The translations under genes were made by a program, and so were the position numbers. A stretch of DNA of 64,000 nucleotides from Nocardioides donggukensis (GTDB lineage: Bacteria; Actinomycetota; Actinomycetes; Propionibacteriales; Nocardioidaceae): positions 186,001-250,000 of the forward strand of contig NZ_JACYXZ010000002.1 of the NCBI RefSeq assembly GCF_014842875.1, in the 5' to 3' direction. Numbering within the stretch: position 1 is the stretch's first letter; each line of letters opens with the position of its first letter. The notes beneath the pieces were generated by a model. It saw nothing but the letters and a program-made list of their open reading frames with translations, made no database searches and was not told the origin of the DNA. Below, in pieces: positions 41,136 to 50,854 of this stretch.

Positions 41136-42263
41136 ATGCAGTTCGGCATCTTCACCGTCGGAGACGTCACCCCGGACCCCACCACGGGACGGACCCCGAC
41201 CGAGCACGAGCGGATCCGGGACACGATCACGATCGCCCGGAAGGCCGAGGAGGTGGGACTCGACGTCTTCGCCACCGGCGAGCACCACAACCCGCCGTTC
41301 GTGCCGTCGGCACCGACCACCACCCTCGCCTACATCGCCGCCGTGACCGAGCGGCTGCTGCTGTCCACCTCCACCACGCTGATCACCACCACCGACCCGG
41401 TGCGGATCGCGGAGGACTACGCGACGCTCCAGCATCTCTCCGACGGCCGGGTCGACCTGATGCTCGGCCGGGGCAACACCGGCCCGGTCTACCCGTGGTT
41501 CGGCAAGGACATCCGTGACGGCGTCCCGCTGGCGGTCGAGAACTACGCCCTGCTGCGCCGGCTCTGGCGCGAGGAGGTCGTCGACTGGGAGGGCAGGTTC
41601 CGCACGCCCCTGCAGGGGTTCACGGCGACGCCCCGACCGCTGGACGGCGTACCGCCGTTCGTGTGGCACGGCTCGATCCGGACCCCCGAGATCGCCGAGC
41701 AGGCGGCCTACTACGGCGACGGCTTCTTCGCCAACCACATCTTCTGGCCGGCGTCGCACACCCGTCAGATGGTGGCGCTGTACCGACGCCGCTTCGAGCA
41801 CTACGGTCACGGCTCCGCGGACCAGGCGATCGTGGGCCTGGGCGGGCAGGTGTTCATGCGGCACAACAGCCAGGACGCGGTGCGCGAGTTCCGCCCGTAC
41901 TTCGACAACGCCCCGGTCTACGGCCACGGACCCTCCCTCGAGGACTTCACGTCGCAGACCCCGCTCACGGTCGGCTCGCCCCAGCAGGTGATCGAGCGCA
42001 CCCTGGGTTTCCGGGAGTACGTCGGGGACTACCAGCGGCAGCTGTTCCTGATGGACCACGCGGGGCTGCCCCTGAAGACGGTGCTGGAGCAGCTCGACCT
42101 GCTCGGCGAGGAGGTCGTGCCCGTGCTCCGTCGCGAGTTCGCCGCCCGGAAGCCCGTCCACGTGCCGGACGCACCCACCCACGCGACACTCCGGGCGGCC
42201 CGTGAGCACGCCGCACCGTCCCTGGACGAGCTCGGCGCCCGCGCCGTGGCGGCCGAGCGATGA
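41136..42263 (+). CDS. LLM-class flavin-dependent oxidoreductase (CE1758-like)
   Basis: A 375-aa luciferase-like TIM-barrel protein: MQFGIFTVGD at the N-terminus, ATGEHHN, TSTTLITTTDPVRIAEDYATL and the AEQAAYYGDGFF segment. AGGAGG lies 8 nt before the ATG. The stop overlaps the start of an NADPH-dependent FMN reductase gene by 4 nt, so a two-component monooxygenase (reductase plus oxygenase) is likely. The substrate is unknown. Confidence 0.9.
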   Translation: MQFGIFTVGDVTPDPTTGRTPTEHERIRDTITIARKAEEVGLDVFATGEHHNPPFVPSAPTTTLAYIAAVTERLLLSTSTTLITTTDPVRIAEDYATLQHLSDGRVDLMLGRGNTGPVYPWFGKDIRDGVPLAVENYALLRRLWREEVVDWEGRFRTPLQGFTATPRPLDGVPPFVWHGSIRTPEIAEQAAYYGDGFFANHIFWPASHTRQMVALYRRRFEHYGHGSADQAIVGLGGQVFMRHNSQDAVREFRPYFDNAPVYGHGPSLEDFTSQTPLTVGSPQQVIERTLGFREYVGDYQRQLFLMDHAGLPLKTVLEQLDLLGEEVVPVLRREFAARKPVHVPDAPTHATLRAAREHAAPSLDELGARAVAAER

Positions 42264-42883
42264 CCCGGCACGTCGTGGTGGTCTCCGCCGGGCTGGGGGT
42301 GCCGTCGTCGACCAGGCTGCTCGCCGACCGGCTGGCCGCCGCCACCGAGGCCTCCCTGGCCGCCCTCGGTGAGTCGGTGGCGACCCGGATCGTCGAGCTG
42401 CGGCCACTCGCCCATCCGCTCGCCGACCACCTCCTCACCGGATTCCCCGCGGGGGACCTCGTCGAGGCGGTCGCCGCCATCCGCCGGGCGGACGCCGTGA
42501 TCGCGGTGACACCCGTCTTCAGCGCGTCCTACAGCGGCCTGTTCAAGTCGTTCTTCGACGTGCTGGAGCCGGGCACGCTGGCGGGCACGCCGGTGCTGCT
42601 CGCCGCGACCGCGGGCACCGCCCGCCACTCACTGGCGCTCGAGCACGCCCTGCGCCCCCTGTTCGCCTACCACCGGGCGCTCACGGTGCCCACCGCGGTC
42701 TTCGCCGCCAGCGAGGACTTCGGCAGCGCCGCCGACGGTCGACTCGCCGACCGGGTGGCGCGGGCCGCGGGCGAGCTGGCCGACCTCGTGGCCGGGCGAC
42801 CGCTCGGGCCCGAGGACCCCGACCCCGACGGTCTCGACGATCTCGACGAGCCGGAGCCCTTCGAGACGCTGCTGGGTCGCTAA
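42260..42883 (+). CDS. NADPH-dependent FMN reductase (CE1759-like)
   Basis: A 207-aa flavodoxin-fold protein with VSAGLGVPSSTRLLADRL, TPVFSASYSGLFKSFFD and a central hydrophobic strand. It probably supplies reduced FMN to the LLM oxidoreductase encoded just upstream with an ATGA overlap. An acidic Asp/Glu/Pro tail ends the protein. A strong terminator follows. Confidence 0.9.
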   Translation: MTRHVVVVSAGLGVPSSTRLLADRLAAATEASLAALGESVATRIVELRPLAHPLADHLLTGFPAGDLVEAVAAIRRADAVIAVTPVFSASYSGLFKSFFDVLEPGTLAGTPVLLAATAGTARHSLALEHALRPLFAYHRALTVPTAVFAASEDFGSAADGRLADRVARAAGELADLVAGRPLGPEDPDPDGLDDLDEPEPFETLLGR

Positions 42884-42885
42884 GA

Positions 42886-42907
42886 CGGGCGCCCCGTGGG
42901 GCGCCCG
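42886..42907. terminator. Bidirectional terminator hairpin
   Basis: A 10-bp perfect stem CGGGCGCCCC/GGGGCGCCCG with a GT loop, lying between the converging FMN reductase and PEBP genes. Confidence 0.75.
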
Positions 42908-42911
42908 CGCC

Positions 42912-43433
42912 TCAGTGCGCGTAGGTGCCGGTGATGATCGCCCGGCCCAGGGTCTTGAAGGCCAGGTTGAACGCGACCACCGCGGGGCTCGAGTCGCCGT
43001 CGACACCGAGGTGCCGCTCGCCGACCGCGTGCACCACGAACTGGTAGCGGTGCACCTGGTCGCCCGGCGGGGGAGCGGCGCCCATGAAGCCCTTCCCGCT
43101 GCCGTCGTGTCGCACGTGGAAGGCGTTCCCCGGCAGCTCGCCCTCGGCGGCACCGGTCTCGAGGGAGGTCACCTCCGCCGGCAGGTCGACCAGGACCCAG
43201 TGCCAGAACCCGCTCGGGGTGGGGGCGTCGGGGTCGAAGCAGGTGACCACGTAGGACTGCGTGCCCTCGGGTGCGCCGGACCAGCTCAGCTGGGGCGAGG
43301 TGTTCCCGCCGTCGGCCACCTGGTCGGGCTTCAGCGGCTGGCCGTCCGTGACGTCGGTGCTGGTCACCGAGAACGACGGCACCGCAGGCAACAGGTCGTA
43401 GGGGTCGGGGGCGACAGGTCGGTCGAGGCTCAT
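42912..43433 (-). CDS. YbhB/YbcL (PEBP) family protein
   Basis: A 173-aa phosphatidylethanolamine-binding-protein-like fold with [21 protein letters not shown] and a [18 protein letters not shown] ligand region. The function of bacterial members is unclear. There is no signal peptide. ATG at 43433; a TAGGTT box lies 6 nt upstream, divergent from cobT. Confidence 0.9.
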   Translation of the reverse strand: MSLDRPVAPDPYDLLPAVPSFSVTSTDVTDGQPLKPDQVADGGNTSPQLSWSGAPEGTQSYVVTCFDPDAPTPSGFWHWVLVDLPAEVTSLETGAAEGELPGNAFHVRHDGSGKGFMGAAPPPGDQVHRYQFVVHAVGERHLGVDGDSSPAVVAFNLAFKTLGRAIITGTYAH

Positions 43434-43468
43434 GCTCCGAACCTAGTCACCCGGCCCCAACCCCGTCG

Positions 43469-44542
43469 ATGGACAATGGCGCGGTGACCACCGAGCCGCT
43501 GCTCCCCGCTGCCCTCGCGGCGATCCGCCCCCTGGACGCCCCTGCGATGGAGGCCGCGCGCCGTCGGCAGGCCGAGCTCACCAAGCCGGCCGGGTCGCTC
43601 GGCGTCCTGGAGGACGCCTCGGTGCGGCTGGCGGGGATCCACGGGACCTGCCCGCCGCCGTACCCCGACGAGTTCGTGGTCGCCGTGTTCGCCGCCGACC
43701 ACGGGGTCGTGGCGAGCGGGGTCACGCCGTGGCCCCAGGAGGTCACCGGCGCCATGGTGGAGAACTTCCGCAGAGGTGGCGCCGCCGTCAACGTCCTCGC
43801 GGCCGAGGCGGGTGGCACCGTCGTCGTGGTCGACATCGGGGTCGTCGGCGACGTCGACGAGGACGCCGTCGTCTGGTCCCGCAAGGTGCGTCGCGGGACC
43901 GCCGACCTGGCGCACGGCCCCGCCATGAGCCGGACCGAGGCCGAGCAGGCGATCGAGGTGGGCATCGGGGTGGCGGCCGAGCTGGTCGACGCCGGGTACG
44001 GCGTGATCGCGACCGGCGACATGGGCATCGGCAACACCACGGCGTCGGCCTGCCTGGTCGCGCACTTCACGGGGCTGCCGGCCGAGGAGGTCACCGGACC
44101 TGGCACGGGCGTGGACGACGCCACCCTCAAGCACAAGACGGACCTCGTGGCCGGCGCCGTGGGTCGGCTCGCCGAGGACGCCGACCCCATCGACGTGCTC
44201 GCCGAGGTCGGGGGGCTCGAGCACGCCGGCCTGGTCGGGCTGGTGCTCGGCGCGGCCTCCCGACGGGTGCCCGTCGTCCTCGACGGCGTCATCGCCGGTG
44301 CTGCCGCCCTCGTCGTGCGGGCCCTGGCCCCGGACGCGGTCGACCACTGCTTCGCCGGGCACCGCAGCACCGAGCCCGGCCACCACGCCGCGCTGGCGCT
44401 GCTCGGCCTGCGCCCGCTCGTCGAGCTCGACCTCCGGCTGGGGGAGGGCACCGGTGCCGCGCTGGCGTTCCCGCTGGTGCGGGCCTCGGCGGCCGTGCTC
44501 CGGGACATGGCCACCTTCGACGACGCGGGGATCGGCTCGTGA
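43469..44542 (+). CDS. cobT: Nicotinate-nucleotide--dimethylbenzimidazole phosphoribosyltransferase
   Basis: A 357-aa enzyme that makes alpha-ribazole phosphate for the lower ligand of cobalamin. Visible motifs are KPAGSLGVLE, FAADHGVV, TGDMGIGNTT and the C-terminal RLGEGTGAALA with the catalytic Glu. GTG at 43484 is an equally plausible start because GACAAT lies 6 nt before it. The stop overlaps the cobA start by 4 nt. Confidence 0.94.
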   Translation: MDNGAVTTEPLLPAALAAIRPLDAPAMEAARRRQAELTKPAGSLGVLEDASVRLAGIHGTCPPPYPDEFVVAVFAADHGVVASGVTPWPQEVTGAMVENFRRGGAAVNVLAAEAGGTVVVVDIGVVGDVDEDAVVWSRKVRRGTADLAHGPAMSRTEAEQAIEVGIGVAAELVDAGYGVIATGDMGIGNTTASACLVAHFTGLPAEEVTGPGTGVDDATLKHKTDLVAGAVGRLAEDADPIDVLAEVGGLEHAGLVGLVLGAASRRVPVVLDGVIAGAAALVVRALAPDAVDHCFAGHRSTEPGHHAALALLGLRPLVELDLRLGEGTGAALAFPLVRASAAVLRDMATFDDAGIGS

Positions 44543-45759
44543 GCGACCACCCGTCGTACCCGCCCTACCCCTCCGGGCTCCGGCTGGCCGGGCGCCGGGT
44601 CGTGGTGGTCGGCGGTGGGCACGTGGCCCAGCGCCGGGTCCCGGTGCTGATCGGGGCCGGCGCCGAGGTGCACGTGGTCTCACCCGAGGTCACGCCCGCC
44701 ATCGAGGGCCTGGCGGCGGAGATCACGATCGCCCTGCGCCCGTTCCGGGAGGCAGACCTGGACGGTGCGTGGTACGTCATCGCCGCGACCGACGACCGGG
44801 CCGTGAACGAGGCGGTCTCCCTGGCCGCGGAGGAGCGCCGGATCTTCTGCGTCCGTGCCGACGACGCCCGTGAGGCCTCCGCCTGGACCCCGGCGATCGG
44901 CCGGCACGAGGGGCTCACGGTGGCGGTGCTGGCCAACCGCGAGCCGCGCAGGTCGGCCGGGATGCGCGACGAGATCATGCAGGCCCTGCGCGAGGGCGTG
45001 ATCAGCATCGCCCAGGACCGGACGCCCGGCGTGGTCCTGGTCGGCGGCGGGCCGGGGGACCCCGAGCTGGTCACGATCGCCGCCCGCAACGCGCTGGCGT
45101 CGGCCGACGTCGTGGTGGCCGACCGGCTCGCGCCGCGCGAGCTCCTCGACGAGCTGGCCCCGGGGGTCGAGCTGATCGACGTCGCGAAGCTGCCCCGCGG
45201 ACGGTCCGCCTCCCAGGAGGAGATCAATCGGGTGCTGATCGAGCACGCCCGCGCCGGCAAGCGGGTGGTCCGGTTCAAGGGCGGTGACAACTTCGTCTTC
45301 GGCCGCGGCTACGAGGAGGTCCTCGCCTGCGCCGAGGCCGGGGTCCCGGTGACCGTCGTGCCGGGGCTGACGTCGGCCATCTCGGTGCCCGCCCGGGCCG
45401 GCATCCCGGTCACCCATCGCGGGGTCGCCCACGAGTTCACGGTCATCTCGGGGCACCTGCCCCCCGGACATCCGGACTCGCTCGTCGAGTGGCCGGCCGT
45501 GGCCGCGCTGCGAGGCACCGTGGTGCTGCTCATGGCCGTGCAGAACGCGCCGGCGATCGCCTCGGCCCTCATCGCCGGGGGTCGATCGAGGGACACCCCG
45601 GTCGCGGTCGTCATGGAGGGCACGATGCCGGGGGAGCGGACCGTGCGGTCGACGCTGGCGGGCCTCGAGGCCGACCTCGAGGCCGCCGCGGTCCGGCCCC
45701 CGGCGATCATCGTCGTCGGCGACGTGGTCGCCGTCTCCGCGCCGGGTCACGATGGCTGA
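44539..45759 (+). CDS. cobA: Uroporphyrinogen-III C-methyltransferase fused to a siroheme-synthase N-domain
   Basis: A 406-aa CysG-like protein. Residues 1-155 form the NAD-dependent precorrin-2 dehydrogenase/ferrochelatase region (GRRVVVVGGGHVAQRRV). Residues 165-400 are the SAM methyltransferase with VGGGPGDPEL and VVPGLTSAISVPA. It makes precorrin-2 and perhaps siroheme. GTG start. It overlaps cobT at the front and the RNA methyltransferase gene by 8 nt at the end. Confidence 0.92.
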   Translation: MSDHPSYPPYPSGLRLAGRRVVVVGGGHVAQRRVPVLIGAGAEVHVVSPEVTPAIEGLAAEITIALRPFREADLDGAWYVIAATDDRAVNEAVSLAAEERRIFCVRADDAREASAWTPAIGRHEGLTVAVLANREPRRSAGMRDEIMQALREGVISIAQDRTPGVVLVGGGPGDPELVTIAARNALASADVVVADRLAPRELLDELAPGVELIDVAKLPRGRSASQEEINRVLIEHARAGKRVVRFKGGDNFVFGRGYEEVLACAEAGVPVTVVPGLTSAISVPARAGIPVTHRGVAHEFTVISGHLPPGHPDSLVEWPAVAALRGTVVLLMAVQNAPAIASALIAGGRSRDTPVAVVMEGTMPGERTVRSTLAGLEADLEAAAVRPPAIIVVGDVVAVSAPGHDG

Positions 45760-46555
45760 GCTGATCCGGGTCGCGGACGGCGCCGACCCGCGTCTCGCGG
45801 ACTACCGCGACTTGCGGGACGTCTCGTTGCGCAAGCACCTCGAGGCCGAGCACGGGCTCTTCCTCGCCGAGGGCGAGAAGGTGGTCCGTCGGGCGCTGGA
45901 GGCCGGCTTCCCGGCCCGGTCCTTCCTCATGGCCGAGCGGTGGCTGGAGGGCCTCGCGGACGTCCTGGACCGCTCCGACGCGCCCTGCTTCGTGGTCGAG
46001 GAGAAGCTGGCTGAGGAGGTCACCGGCTTCCACGTGCACCGTGGGGCGCTGGCGTCGTTGGAGCGGCGGCCGCTGCCCTCGCTCGACTCCGTGCTGGCGG
46101 GCGCCCGCTCGGTGCTGGTGCTCGAGGACATCGTCGACCACACGAACGTGGGTGCGATCTTCCGCAGCGGTGCCGCGCTGGGCTTCGACGCGGTCCTGCT
46201 CTCGCCGCGGTGCGCGGATCCGCTCTACCGGCGTGCGGTGAAGGTGGGGATGGGCGCGGTGTTCTCCGTCCCGTGGACCCGTACCTCCGACTGGGCCGGC
46301 GCCCTGCCCGCCCTCTCCGAGCGGGGCTTCACGACGGTCGCCCTCACTCTCGCCCCCGACGCGGTGCCGGTCGACCGAGCGGTCGCGGGGCTCGACCGGG
46401 TCGCGCTGGTGCTCGGCTCGGAGGGGCACGGACTCTCACCGCGCTGGGAGCAGACCGCCGACCGGCGGGCCACGATCCCGATGCGCGAGGGGATCGACTC
46501 GCTCAACGTGGCCGCGGCGACGGCGATCGCCTGCTACGAGACGGCCCGGCGCTGA
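45752..46555 (+). CDS. TrmH/SpoU-family RNA methyltransferase
   Basis: A 267-aa SAM-dependent 2'-O-methyltransferase. The N-terminal substrate-binding region (RKHLEAEHGLFLAEGEKVV) is followed by the knot domain with NVGAIFRSGAALGFDAVLL, VLGSEGHGLSP and a C-terminal IPMREGIDSLNVAAATAIA. The target RNA (rRNA or tRNA) is unknown. Starts inside the cobA gene. Confidence 0.92.
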   Translation: MAELIRVADGADPRLADYRDLRDVSLRKHLEAEHGLFLAEGEKVVRRALEAGFPARSFLMAERWLEGLADVLDRSDAPCFVVEEKLAEEVTGFHVHRGALASLERRPLPSLDSVLAGARSVLVLEDIVDHTNVGAIFRSGAALGFDAVLLSPRCADPLYRRAVKVGMGAVFSVPWTRTSDWAGALPALSERGFTTVALTLAPDAVPVDRAVAGLDRVALVLGSEGHGLSPRWEQTADRRATIPMREGIDSLNVAAATAIACYETARR

Positions 46556-46605
46556 CGGCCCCGGCGCGGGGGAACCCCTCGGAGCGCTGCGGCGTCACAC
46601 CCACC

Positions 46606-47046
46606 ATGATGATTCTCGGGATGATCCACCGTCACCGACAGACCGCACCCGCCTCCCGCGTCCGGCTCGCGGGCGCGGCCCTGTGTGGCAGCCTGCTGCT
46701 GGGCGCGTGCGCGCCCACGCAGGACACCGGTGCCGACAGCGGAGGAGACGACGCGCCCATGACCCCTCCGACCGCGTCGGCGCCGGGTGCCGACTCCGAC
46801 CCGGCCCGCGCCGCGGTGGCCGACCTCGCCGCCGAGCTCTCCGTCGAGGACGCGGCGATCACCGTGGACTCCGTCGAGGACGTCACCTGGCGCGACGGCA
46901 GCCTGGGGTGCGCCGAGCAGGGCACGATGTACACGCAGGCCCTGGTCGAGGGCACGAGGATCACGCTCTCGGTCGACGGCGAGACCTACGAGTACCACGC
47001 GGGAGGGGACCGTCCCCCGTTCCTGTGCCCGGACCCCACCGAGTGA
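46606..47046 (+). CDS. Small putative lipoprotein
   Basis: A 146-aa protein with a signal peptide and a lipobox LLLGAC (Cys near 33), a Ser/Thr/Pro linker and a small C-terminal domain with WRDGSLGCAEQGTMYTQ, an arrangement seen in actinobacterial secreted proteins of unknown function. Starts at 46609 or 46621 are also possible. No partner gene is evident. Confidence 0.72.
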   Translation: MMILGMIHRHRQTAPASRVRLAGAALCGSLLLGACAPTQDTGADSGGDDAPMTPPTASAPGADSDPARAAVADLAAELSVEDAAITVDSVEDVTWRDGSLGCAEQGTMYTQALVEGTRITLSVDGETYEYHAGGDRPPFLCPDPTE

Positions 47047-47056
47047 CCGACGAAGG

Positions 47057-48409
47057 TCAGGACGCCGTCAGGTGGTCCACGAGCGCGGCCTCCAGCCGCG
47101 CGGGTGGGGAGGTGTCGCGCCTACCGGGCAGCGGCGGGGAGTGCGTGCGGTAGGCGTGCCCGGCCGGCGTCACCGTGACCACGGTGTGCCGGGGCTCGGT
47201 GAGCATCGGCGCCGCGACCCACCCGGGCGCCTCCTTGGCGTAGTTGCAGGCCTCGCAGAGGCCTTGGGCGTTGACGGCCGAGGTCTGCCCACCCTCGCGC
47301 ACCGGCACGACGTGGTCGCGGTGCCGGATCGGGGCGTCGCACCACGGGGTGCGACAGGTGTCGCCGTCCCGCACCGCGATCAGCTCGGCGAGCCCGGCGG
47401 GGAAGGTGCGGGACATCGACTCCATGGCGACCAGGTCGTGGTCCGCCGGGAACGCGAACACCCGGCGCAGGCTGGCCAGCCCCTCCCGGGTCGCGCGCCG
47501 CACCACGTCGCGGCACAGCGAGGCAGGCAGGGAGCCGGCGCCCCGCAGCTGGCCGGGCTCGTCGCTCGAGCCGAACAGGGTCTCGGTGCCGACGACCAGA
47601 TTCACCCGCACCCCGACCGGCCGGACCGGATCGGCGCCGGTCACGCGCTCGACCAGCACGTCGGCCTTGACCTGGTCGCGGGTGCGGCCGTCGCCCGCAG
47701 CCCGGGCCGAGTCGGCCGCCTCGCCCAGGGCCTGCAGCACCGTGGCGTAGTGCTCCTGCCGGACGACTGCCGAGATCCGGGCGGTGCCGTCGTGCAGCGT
47801 GCGGGCGGTCACCCGGCGGGCGGCACGGGCGGCCGCGAACCGACGGCCGGTGGCCGCCGCGTCCACCCGGTGCACGATCCGGCGCACCTGCTCGCGGAGC
47901 TGGCGGTCGCCTCGGTGCGGGACCGATCGATCCCTCGCCAGCTCGACGTCGACGGCACGACGGTCCGCGGCGCCCAGCTGCGCCGTCTCGTCGGCGATCA
48001 CCATGGCCCGCGACTCGGAGAGGTCCCCGCAGCTGAGCGCGCCCAGTGTGTGGGGGAGGTCGCAGGTCAGTGCCCGGGCGAGCTCGAGGTGCCGGCGTCC
48101 TCGGTGCGGGCCCTCGCGCCGCGCGAGGCCGACCTGTGCCCCGATGCTCACGTCCGGGTCGAGACGGCGGCCGCCGCAGATCGTGGCAGCCTCGATCCCG
48201 GCCGACTGCGACCGGGCGAGGGCCTGGGTGATCCTGGCCTGAGCCCCGGCCGCGGCCGCCTTGATCCGCTCCAGTGCCTCCAGCCGGCCGACCCGCTCCT
48301 CGTCGTCGGCCGCCCTCTCGATCATCGCCAGCCGCTCCACCAGCTCGCCGAGGTCCGAGGTCGAGAGTCGGCTCCGGGCGGCTTCGAGGATGAGACGCGG
48401 TTCGCTCAT
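47057..48409 (-). CDS. DUF222 HNH endonuclease (13E12-like)
   Basis: A 450-aa protein with a helical DUF222 region and a C-terminal HNH motif: CRTPWCDAPIRHRDHV followed by NAQGLCEACNYAKEAPGW. All zinc and catalytic positions are present. Such genes are multi-copy in Nocardioides and mycobacteria; their role is unknown, with mobile-element association possible. ATG at 48409 with a TACACT box 7 nt upstream; GTG at 48439 is less likely. Confidence 0.88.
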   Translation of the reverse strand: MSEPRLILEAARSRLSTSDLGELVERLAMIERAADDEERVGRLEALERIKAAAAGAQARITQALARSQSAGIEAATICGGRRLDPDVSIGAQVGLARREGPHRGRRHLELARALTCDLPHTLGALSCGDLSESRAMVIADETAQLGAADRRAVDVELARDRSVPHRGDRQLREQVRRIVHRVDAAATGRRFAAARAARRVTARTLHDGTARISAVVRQEHYATVLQALGEAADSARAAGDGRTRDQVKADVLVERVTGADPVRPVGVRVNLVVGTETLFGSSDEPGQLRGAGSLPASLCRDVVRRATREGLASLRRVFAFPADHDLVAMESMSRTFPAGLAELIAVRDGDTCRTPWCDAPIRHRDHVVPVREGGQTSAVNAQGLCEACNYAKEAPGWVAAPMLTEPRHTVVTVTPAGHAYRTHSPPLPGRRDTSPPARLEAALVDHLTAS

Positions 48410-48416
48410 GTGTTCG

Positions 48417-48422
48417 AGTGTA
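48417..48422 (-). promoter_or_regulatory. -10 box of the HNH gene
   Basis: Minus-strand TACACT, 7 nt before the ATG at 48409. Confidence 0.45.
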
Positions 48423-48464
48423 GGCGTGCCCACCGACAATGCCCTGATCCTGCTGACGCCGGGT

Positions 48465-48490
48465 GGACCGCCTCCTCCGGGGGCCGGTCC
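48465..48490 (-). terminator. Hairpin after the haloalkane dehalogenase gene
   Basis: GGACCG (48465-48470) and CGGTCC (48485-48490) pair around a G/C-rich loop, 3 nt beyond the dehalogenase stop. Confidence 0.45.
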
Positions 48491-48493
48491 GCC

Positions 48494-49375
48494 TCAGGGC
48501 GTCCGGCGGTCCGTCAGCCAGGCGGCGATGGCCTCGCCGATCTCGTCCGGGCTGTCCTCCTGGATGAAGTGCAGGCCGGGGACGGTGACCTCGGTCTGGT
48601 TCGGCCAGGTGCGGGCGAACTCGCGCTGCGGCCCGGTCAGGATCGTGCCCGGATCGGCGTTGACGAAGAGCTTGGGCACCTGCGAGGCGGCCAGCCACTC
48701 GGCGTACGACGCGACGATCTCGGCCACGTCGGCGGGCTCGCCGTCGATCGGGATCTGGCGCGGCCAGGTCAGGGTGGGACGGCGGTCCTCGCCGGGAGTG
48801 GCGAACGGACGGCGGTACTCCTCCATCTCCTCGTCCTCGAGGGTGCGCAGGATCGACGCCGGCAGGATCGCCTCGACGAACAGGTTCTTCTCCAGGACCA
48901 TCGACTCACCCGCCTCCGAGCGGAGGCCCTGGAAGATGCCCCGAGCCGACTCCGGCCACTCCTCCCACGTGACCGGTCGGACGATGGCCTCCATGTAGGC
49001 GATGCCGGCGACCCGGTCGCGGTGCCGGTTCGCCCAGTCGAAGCCCAGTGCCGAGCCCCAGTCGTGGACGACCAGCGTGACCCGGTCCCCGAGGTCGAGC
49101 CGGTCGAGCAGTCCGTCGAGGTGCTCGCGATGCTCGACGAACGTGTAGGAGTCGGCGCCGGGGTCGTCGAGCTTGTCCGAGTCGCCCTGTCCGAGGAGGT
49201 CCGGCACGATGCAGCGGCCCCGACCGGACAGGTGCGGGAGCACGTTCCGCCAGAGGTACGACGAGGTCGGGTTGCCGTGCAGGAGCACGATCGGGTCGCC
49301 CGTTCCGACCTCGTGGTAGGCCATCCGCCTGCCGTGGACGGTCAGGTACTGCTTGCTCAGCGCCGCGGTGCTCAT
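48494..49375 (-). CDS. Haloalkane dehalogenase
   Basis: A 293-aa alpha/beta hydrolase of the DhaA/LinB group. Catalytic residues are visible: nucleophile D105 with halide-binding W106 ([10 protein letters not shown]), N35 (HGNPTSSY), acid E129 (AYMEAI) and base H269 ([12 protein letters not shown]). It hydrolyses haloalkanes to alcohols and halide. The natural substrate is unknown. ATG start with GAGACT 7 nt upstream. Divergent from the alarmone synthetase gene. Confidence 0.93.
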   Translation of the reverse strand: MSTAALSKQYLTVHGRRMAYHEVGTGDPIVLLHGNPTSSYLWRNVLPHLSGRGRCIVPDLLGQGDSDKLDDPGADSYTFVEHREHLDGLLDRLDLGDRVTLVVHDWGSALGFDWANRHRDRVAGIAYMEAIVRPVTWEEWPESARGIFQGLRSEAGESMVLEKNLFVEAILPASILRTLEDEEMEEYRRPFATPGEDRRPTLTWPRQIPIDGEPADVAEIVASYAEWLAASQVPKLFVNADPGTILTGPQREFARTWPNQTEVTVPGLHFIQEDSPDEIGEAIAAWLTDRRTP

Positions 49376-49404
49376 GTGCGCGAGTCTCGCACGCGGCGAC
49401 GCCC

Positions 49405-49410
49405 TACGGT
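49405..49410 (+). promoter_or_regulatory. -10 box of the alarmone synthetase gene
   Basis: TACGGT ends 6 nt before the second of two tandem GTG codons (49417), which decides the start. Confidence 0.5.
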
Positions 49411-49416
49411 GGTGTG

Positions 49417-50169
49417 GTGGACCTCGACAACGGGCAGCCGATCGACCTGGAGACCCTCAGCGACCTGCACCAGCTGAGGGAGCAGTTCACCCGCTTCATG
49501 ATGCAGTACAAGTTCGGCATCGACGAGGTGGCGACGAAGATCTCGATCCTGCAGGAGGAGTTCGCGCACCTGCACTCCTACAACCCGATCGAGCACGTGC
49601 AGTCCCGCCTCAAGTCGCCCGAGTCGATCATGGAGAAGGTGGCGAGGCGCGGGTGCGGCCCGACGTTCGAGGAGATCCGCTCGGAGATCACCGACATCGC
49701 GGGAGTGCGGGTCACCTGCAGCTTCGTCTCCGACGTCTACCGGGTCTACGAGATGCTGGCCGACCAGCCCGACCTCACGGTGCGCCAGGTCAAGGACTAC
49801 GTCGCGCAGCCCAAGCCCAACGGCTACCGCAGCCTGCACGCCCTCGTCGAGGTCCCGGTCCACCTGTCCGACCGGATCGTGCCGGTCGTCATCGAGGTCC
49901 AGCTGCGCACCGTCGCCATGGACTTCTGGGCCAGCCTCGAGCACAAGATCTACTACAAGTTCGACGCCGCGGTGCCCCAGGAGATGGTCGACGAGCTGCG
50001 CGAGGCCGCCCACACCGCGGCCGACCTGGACCACCGGATGGAGGTCCTGCACCGGCAGCTGCACGGCGATGCCGCCGCGCCTCGCGACCCCGCCTCGAGC
50101 GTCCTCGTGCCGGACGACCGGGTGGTCGCCCTCCTGCACAGCATGCGCGCGCAGGACGAGACCCGCTGA
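49417..50169 (+). CDS. Small GTP pyrophosphokinase ((p)ppGpp synthetase)
   Basis: A 250-aa RelA/SpoT-type synthetase domain without hydrolase or regulatory domains. Motifs: [28 protein letters not shown] and [17 protein letters not shown]. It transfers pyrophosphate from ATP to GDP/GTP to make alarmones. Helical flanks may drive oligomerisation. Start chosen at the GTG following TACGGT; GTG 49414 is an alternative. Convergent with def. Confidence 0.92.
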   Translation: MDLDNGQPIDLETLSDLHQLREQFTRFMMQYKFGIDEVATKISILQEEFAHLHSYNPIEHVQSRLKSPESIMEKVARRGCGPTFEEIRSEITDIAGVRVTCSFVSDVYRVYEMLADQPDLTVRQVKDYVAQPKPNGYRSLHALVEVPVHLSDRIVPVVIEVQLRTVAMDFWASLEHKIYYKFDAAVPQEMVDELREAAHTAADLDHRMEVLHRQLHGDAAAPRDPASSVLVPDDRVVALLHSMRAQDETR

Positions 50170-50176
50170 GTGCCGG

Positions 50177-50797
50177 TCAGGTCCGGTCGTCGGCCGGCCA
50201 GCCGTCCGGGAACTCCTCGACGGCCTTGTCGTGCTGCTTGCCGAGCCGCTTGCGCGCCTTGGCGCTGAGCCGGTCGCCGAAGACGGTCCCGTTGGTGTGG
50301 TCGGTCTCGTGCTGGAGCGCCCGGGCCAGCAGCCCGTCGCCCTCGAACCGCACCGGCGAGCCGTCCAGGCCGGCCCCCTCGACGACGGCCGCGTCGGGGC
50401 GGGCGCACTCGACGTAGGCGCCCGGGAACGACAGGCAGCCCTCGTCGTCGTCGTCGAGCCGGCGGTCCTTGCCCTCCGGCAGCGTCAGCACCGGGTTGCA
50501 GACGACGCCCTGCACCTGCCGTCCGGACGCGTCCGGGCAGTCGACGACGAAGACCGCCAGGTCGACCCCGATCTGGCAGGCGGCCAGGCCGACGCCGTCG
50601 GCGGCCCGCATCGTGGCCACCATGTCCGCCACCAGGGCGGCGAGGTCGTCATCGAACGCCGTGACCCGCTGCTGCGGTGCGTGCATGACCGGTGTGCCCC
50701 AGCGGGTGATCGGGCGGACCGTGCCCCCCTCGGGGAGCGGTCCGTACGGCGCGTGCGGGGCCGGCCCGGCAGGGTCCCCGGGAGTCGTGATCGCCAT
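50177..50797 (-). CDS. def: Peptide deformylase
   Basis: A 206-aa metalloenzyme that removes N-terminal formyl groups. All three motifs are present: GVGLAACQIG, EGCLSFPG and HETDHTNG. The N-terminus is extended by about 30 residues, as in actinobacterial enzymes. ATG start with TAGACT 8 nt upstream. Confidence 0.96.
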   Translation of the reverse strand: MAITTPGDPAGPAPHAPYGPLPEGGTVRPITRWGTPVMHAPQQRVTAFDDDLAALVADMVATMRAADGVGLAACQIGVDLAVFVVDCPDASGRQVQGVVCNPVLTLPEGKDRRLDDDDEGCLSFPGAYVECARPDAAVVEGAGLDGSPVRFEGDGLLARALQHETDHTNGTVFGDRLSAKARKRLGKQHDKAVEEFPDGWPADDRT

Positions 50798-50805
50798 GGT
50801 CGCCC

Positions 50806-50811
50806 AGTCTA
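50806..50811 (-). promoter_or_regulatory. -10 box of def
   Basis: Minus-strand TAGACT, 8 nt before the ATG at 50797. Confidence 0.45.
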
Positions 50812-50854
50812 GGGCGGCGTGACCCGGGTCATGGACGCGAGGTGTGGCGCGAAG

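Noticed and set aside
43434..43468. Search for a cobalamin riboswitch before cobT
   Set aside because: The divergent spacer is only about 35-50 bp, too short for a B12 riboswitch, and no B12-box-like sequence is visible.
47057..48409. HNH gene considered as part of an intron or intein
   Set aside because: The protein is a complete DUF222-HNH protein with its own promoter-like box; no host gene is interrupted.
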